This document shows positions 60,435-64,000 of a stretch of DNA of 64,000 bases, piece after piece. Location of the stretch: NCBI GenBank assembly GCA_026874595.1, contig CM049306.1:12115019-12179018 (forward strand), read 5' to 3'. Below the pieces are notes generated by a model. That model made no database searches. It was not told where the DNA came from and saw only the letters and a list, made by a program, of their open reading frames with translations. A program made the position numbers and the translations under genes. Each line of letters begins with the position of its first letter. Position 1 is the stretch's first letter. This stretch comes from Sipunculus nudus. Taxonomy: Eukaryota > Annelida > Sipuncula > Golfingiida > Sipunculidae.

Positions 60435-61538
60435 TCCATGACATGTAATCATGTCTGCAATCACCGAAATTGCACACAGAAAGCCGCAACAAGGGTTATC
60501 TCGTGAAGTATAATGGGTCACAAGATGTTGAATAGAGACTTATAAAGCTTTTATAAAGTTTATTAATATAAAATTACTGTATAACCATATTTCGAAAATA
60601 CTACATGTTTTTTTAAGATAACGCCTACATTTCTGTGGCCATACCGATCGTTTAATTCATTACATCACATTTCATGTCTTCTGGTTAGAAGAAATGTAAA
60701 AATATTTTATTATCCTGGCCAGTCACTCCATCGATCTGTTAAAAACTGAATTTAAGTAATCCTACAAAAATGCCAAAAGCCACGGACAAACAAGGGAAAA
60801 GATAATCCTCCTAATCCTATAGATGAAGGCAGCCGCATTGGCTTTTAAACAAACAAGGGAATATTACAAAATCCATTTCCATTTCACCTGAACACAAAGC
60901 AGATGGAGTCACCTATAGTGAAGAAGTAGCTGTATATTCTCGATTTGTGTGGGATTTAACCAGTTAATGGTTACTGGTATACTTGGAGCTGGACAGAGCC
61001 ATGATTAATAAGGTCACATTACATCATAGTAGTTCTCTAAATAGTAGTCATCCTAGGAACACGTGATGTCTTCGACCAAGTTGTGTGTCGTGACACACAA
61101 TGAGGCTGTTCAATCTAGTCAAGTGCAGTATTTGTCATAAGTTGTCATATTATGCTAATAAGCAGCAGATGGATGAGAGTATAGCGATATTGTACAGCGA
61201 CATATAATGGGTTAGATAAGTGCATTTTAATAGTAATAAACGTGTTCCTCAGTATGTCGTATGTTTATTTCAATCACCGGCAGATGGCGTGAAGATCACA
61301 AGCACTTATTCTGCGGATATATGTATTCATTCAATACCTTCCGCAATATATATCCTCAAGGAACATTTTTTTACTGCTGTAAAAAAATCTGACTATGTCA
61401 CCTATTATCGCAAAAAAAACAAAAAACAAACAAACAAAAAAACAGCACGTAATCATTAATGCGGAATTCAGATTCATTTATCCATTCTTGCAATCCTAAC
61501 ATTGTAACTGTTCGCCACTCCGGTTTCACATTCTATAC
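60435..61538. other. AT-rich intergenic DNA, nothing recognised
   Basis: No gene, RNA or mobile element was recognised. Confidence 0.4.
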
Positions 61539-61949
61539 AAGGGCGGATCCATGATTTAGCTTAAGGAGGTCCAACTCAGGAGGACTAATAAAAAAACTTA
61601 ATTAACATGTTCGGGAAAGGGGGCCCCAGGCCGCAAAATTTGCTCTGATTCTGTTACCCTTACAAAAAGGTAGCGGCGACAAAAAAAAATAAATAAAAAA
61701 AAAGGGGGGGGGGGGGGCGGACACCCTGGACGTTTAATCTGTCTAAATGGACCCAGTATTAGATGTAGGCCCTACCACCTGACCGGACTGCTCCATCAAA
61801 TATTGTGAGCTTTCCATTGCTCTTCAATAAAACATGAAGGTTTCTCAGAAATATTATATACACAGACCCATAATTTGATCAACTATATGTTCAATTTCCA
61901 GCGTTTGACTTGCGCATGGCTCTCACGTCCTCCTTCTGGATCCGCCCTA
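61539..61949. mobile_element. hAT-like MITE candidate
   Basis: The left end CAAGGGCGGATCCATGATTT (GGGCGGATCC at 61541-61550) and the right end GGATCCGCCC (61938-61947) are inverted, the latter preceded by TCT and followed by TA. Known: CAGGGGCGGATCCAGGATTT-type ends are common in hAT-derived MITEs. No matching 8-bp target duplication is visible, so the ends have decayed or the boundaries are off by a few bases. The 410-bp interior is non-coding and contains a G14 tract (61704-61717). Confidence 0.5.
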
Positions 61950-62585
61950 AACTGGTACCTAAACCTTTCATGATCTGGTTTTATATTCCATTATAAAATC
62001 CTCTTTTTCTCTTCACTTGATGAATATATCAGGGATATCTTATTGTTACAACCAGCTGATTATTTATTTCTCCCCCCCCCCCCAGGGGAAACAAGTTGTT
62101 TCCAGTGCCATAGTTTGTCGTCGTCTGTCGTTGTCGTCAGTCGTCGTTGCATATTTTACCCCTAATGTTTTGTCATAGACCATAGGGGGAGACATCTATT
62201 TTTGCGCTGCAAAAATTAAAGCTATTCTAGTTAATCCTACCCTCGCGTGTTTCCCGGCTGTTGACGCTGCACAATTATTCGTTTCTCTATACCTCACCCT
62301 TGCTACATAATAAAGCTGAGCTAACATGTGCGAGTTTACCCGTTTATGTGAAAAAAAACGCTCTTAATATTTGTAACTGTTGTGTTTTCAGGTGTCCGTC
62401 TGCGCATGTGTATGTGCATATATGCATGAATATCTCCTCAGGAGTGATTTTCACGCATATAGGGTCTGTGGGAACTCAGGGATTCAGGGTAAAACTTTCA
62501 CTTTCTGGAAGACCTCCTATAGATTCACTGTTCCAAGATTCACCAAGATACACATCTGCCAGTTCACGCACATGGAAACACAGCA
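61950..62585. other. Intergenic DNA with a poly-C tract
   Basis: C12 lies at 62072-62083, and GTCGTC-like repeats (GTCGTCGTCTGTCGTTGTCG) at about 62117-62148. No gene was recognised. Confidence 0.4.
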
Positions 62586-62670
62586 ATCTTTTCACGCATA
62601 AACGCACATACGGGAACATGTGTTTAATCTGTGTTTCCCTGTGCGCGTATATGTTTATGTGCAGAAAGAT
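62586..62670. repeat. Imperfect ~38-bp inverted repeat
   Basis: 62586-62622 (ATCTTTTCACGCATAAACGC onward) is an imperfect reverse complement of 62631-62670 (GTGTTTCCCTGTGCGCGTAT onward), with an 8-bp loop. Related words (TTTTCACGCATA, TTTCACGCACC, GTTTTCAGGTGTCCGTCTGC) occur at 62382-62460 and 62745 in both orientations, suggesting a cluster of small foldback units. Confidence 0.55.
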
Positions 62671-62777
62671 ATCTCAAAGGGACCTATGATTTTGCAACCT
62701 TTGGGTTTCCTTGTGCCCGTCAGCGTATATATCCGTTAATGAGCAATTTTCACGCACCGTATTCTGACGTCATTCCA

Positions 62778-62779
<2 letters not shown>

Positions 62780-62831
<52 letters not shown>

Positions 62832-62832
62832 G

Positions 62833-62863
<31 letters not shown>

Positions 62864-62864
62864 A
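62780..62864. repeat. (TA)n microsatellite with TATG variants
   Basis: An ~85-bp TA run with TG and TTTA interruptions. It is followed by a G-rich stretch, GTGGGGGGAGGGGGG. Confidence 0.95.
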
Positions 62865-62881
62865 TGTGGGGGGAGGGGGGA

Positions 62882-63853
62882 AGACCCACATAATATAATA
62901 TAATGCAAGTTCATATACATACATGTTCATATAAGCGTAAACACGCAAAGGAAAACACAGCTTTACAGAAATCAATATTTTGAATTGGTGAACATATATC
63001 GGTGTTACCATGTAAAAGAGTTCTACAGAGGAAACTCCTGGTTTTACATGCATGGTTGAATCCATCCTGTATATTTTACTGCCCCGTTTATATATTACCA
63101 AACTGGATAAATATTAAATATATCATAGGATTATTCTTTAATTATAATCATCAAAATTAGTCCAGGATTACATAAGGGCTGCAGCTCATGACTTCATAAT
63201 ACTGGGAACTCGGTCTCTTGTCAAATCTAAGTCGTTAATTTTGTTTAACTTGTATATACGGTTTAAAATCAGAGCCGCATCTCGGGCAATATAACATGTA
63301 AGCACAAATATGAAATTAGGCACAGCACATGGTGCCGATCGCTTTTGATGTCAGCATCTATAGGTTCGGTTGGTAAGTAATTTTAAACACTGACAGCAAC
63401 CAGTTAACAGGTTTAACTATCTTTTCCATGTGCTCTGAAAATGCAACCGCACTGTATGACCTCACATGCACAGCAGTTTCTGTAAACAGTAGCTGTTTTA
63501 TCCAGCTTAGATTATAACATCCGTTTATTTCGGTAGATCCACCCCGAATGGTCACGCAAATCGCTTATAAATATCTCCCGACTATCCCTCTGTTGACTTG
63601 ATGAATATATAACAGGACATCGTATGAGTCCTGTATTAGCTGTTTTGGCTTTTTGATCTGTGTGGTGACTGTGTGTCTAGCCCCCGTGTATAGCTCCCTG
63701 ATGTAGAGTCATTTGTAGGGTAATTATTCCATGAGGGAAACCAATTCTTTATATCACAAGCTAATTCTTCTGTTTCGATCAATATTCTAAGGCCAACTAT
63801 GTAAAAAATATGATAAATTACGATCATCTATACAGGGAAACCGTAAAGGCATG
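62882..63853. other. Intergenic DNA, nothing recognised
   Basis: CCGATCGCTTTTGATGTCAG at 63336 resembles CTGATCGTTTTTGATGACAG at about 35736, a possible dispersed-repeat trace. No gene was recognised. Confidence 0.4.

Positions 63854-63926
<73 letters not shown>
63854..63926. repeat. (TA)n microsatellite
   Basis: A ~73-bp TA run with one AA phase flip. Confidence 0.95.
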
Positions 63927-63930
<4 letters not shown>

Positions 63931-64000
63931 GACCTGTTGTCTGGCATTAAAGGGACCTGTCATTAGTGTTTTCTCATTGAAGGTTACTTTTTTCATTGTT

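Noticed and set aside
62261-62689. 142-codon plus-strand frame
   Set aside because: It runs through a cluster of inverted repeat units and overlaps other open frames. Composition follows the repeat.
1-64000. CRISPR arrays, operons or bacterial-type systems
   Set aside because: The tandem arrays have no unique spacers of constant size, there are no adjacent coding genes, and the sequence is clearly eukaryotic.

Overview
The window reads as AT-rich nuclear DNA from an animal, most likely a lophotrochozoan marine invertebrate such as a mollusc. The evidence is one intact rhodopsin-family peptide GPCR, a decayed L1/Tx1-type LINE, short DNA-transposon remnants with inverted ends, and dense microsatellites and minisatellites. 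There is no operon structure, rRNA gene, confident tRNA gene or CRISPR array. The phylum is an inference.

Layout. 1-4.5 kb is non-coding, with a dispersed-repeat fragment, (TAA)n, (TA)n and two long G tracts. 4.57-5.68 kb (minus strand) holds the only convincing intact host coding region, a 368-residue seven-transmembrane receptor of FMRFamide/TRH-receptor-like type. It lacks several class A hallmark residues, including both cysteines of the usual extracellular disulfide. 6.0-7.3 kb is dispersed repeat DNA with TTGACCTTTGACC-type motifs and a diverged ~398-bp duplication. 7.3-12.9 kb is mostly unassigned, with a G/C-tract hairpin at 9.86 kb and a TATA-Inr-like promoter candidate at 11.15 kb. 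12.9-14.6 kb is the 3' end of a 5'-truncated LINE, broken by two frameshifts and one stop. 14.6-30.7 kb is largely unassigned AT-rich DNA with microsatellites.

30.8-31.4 kb is a 45-bp minisatellite (12.7 units, open in frame) set within the dispersed repeat family seen at 6 kb. 36.9-37.1 kb is a 26-bp array with a 52-bp higher-order pattern. 38.1-40.5 kb is the most structured part. A pogo/Tigger-like non-autonomous DNA transposon (TA-flanked, CAGTC ends) is followed 50 bp later by an element bounded by 33-bp imperfect inverted repeats, whose interior is three 277-bp tandem units, each an ancient dimer carrying GGTGGCGCCACC palindromes. 48.5-48.8 kb is a 152-bp inverted-repeat element with tRNA-like A and B boxes between two (TA)n tracts. 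49.6-51.6 kb contains a ~385-bp duplication with 17-bp arrays. 52.3-52.9 kb is a 40-bp array. 57.7-58.0 kb is a foldback element. 58.5-59.4 kb is a four-copy ~250-300 bp tandem repeat with nuclear-receptor DR1-like motifs. 59.9-60.1 kb is a GAGTCC/AAGCCC-type minisatellite, and 61.5-61.95 kb is a hAT-like MITE candidate.

Taken together, this is a gene-poor region with one neuropeptide-type receptor embedded in repeat-derived DNA. The repeats are not evidently functionally linked to the receptor.
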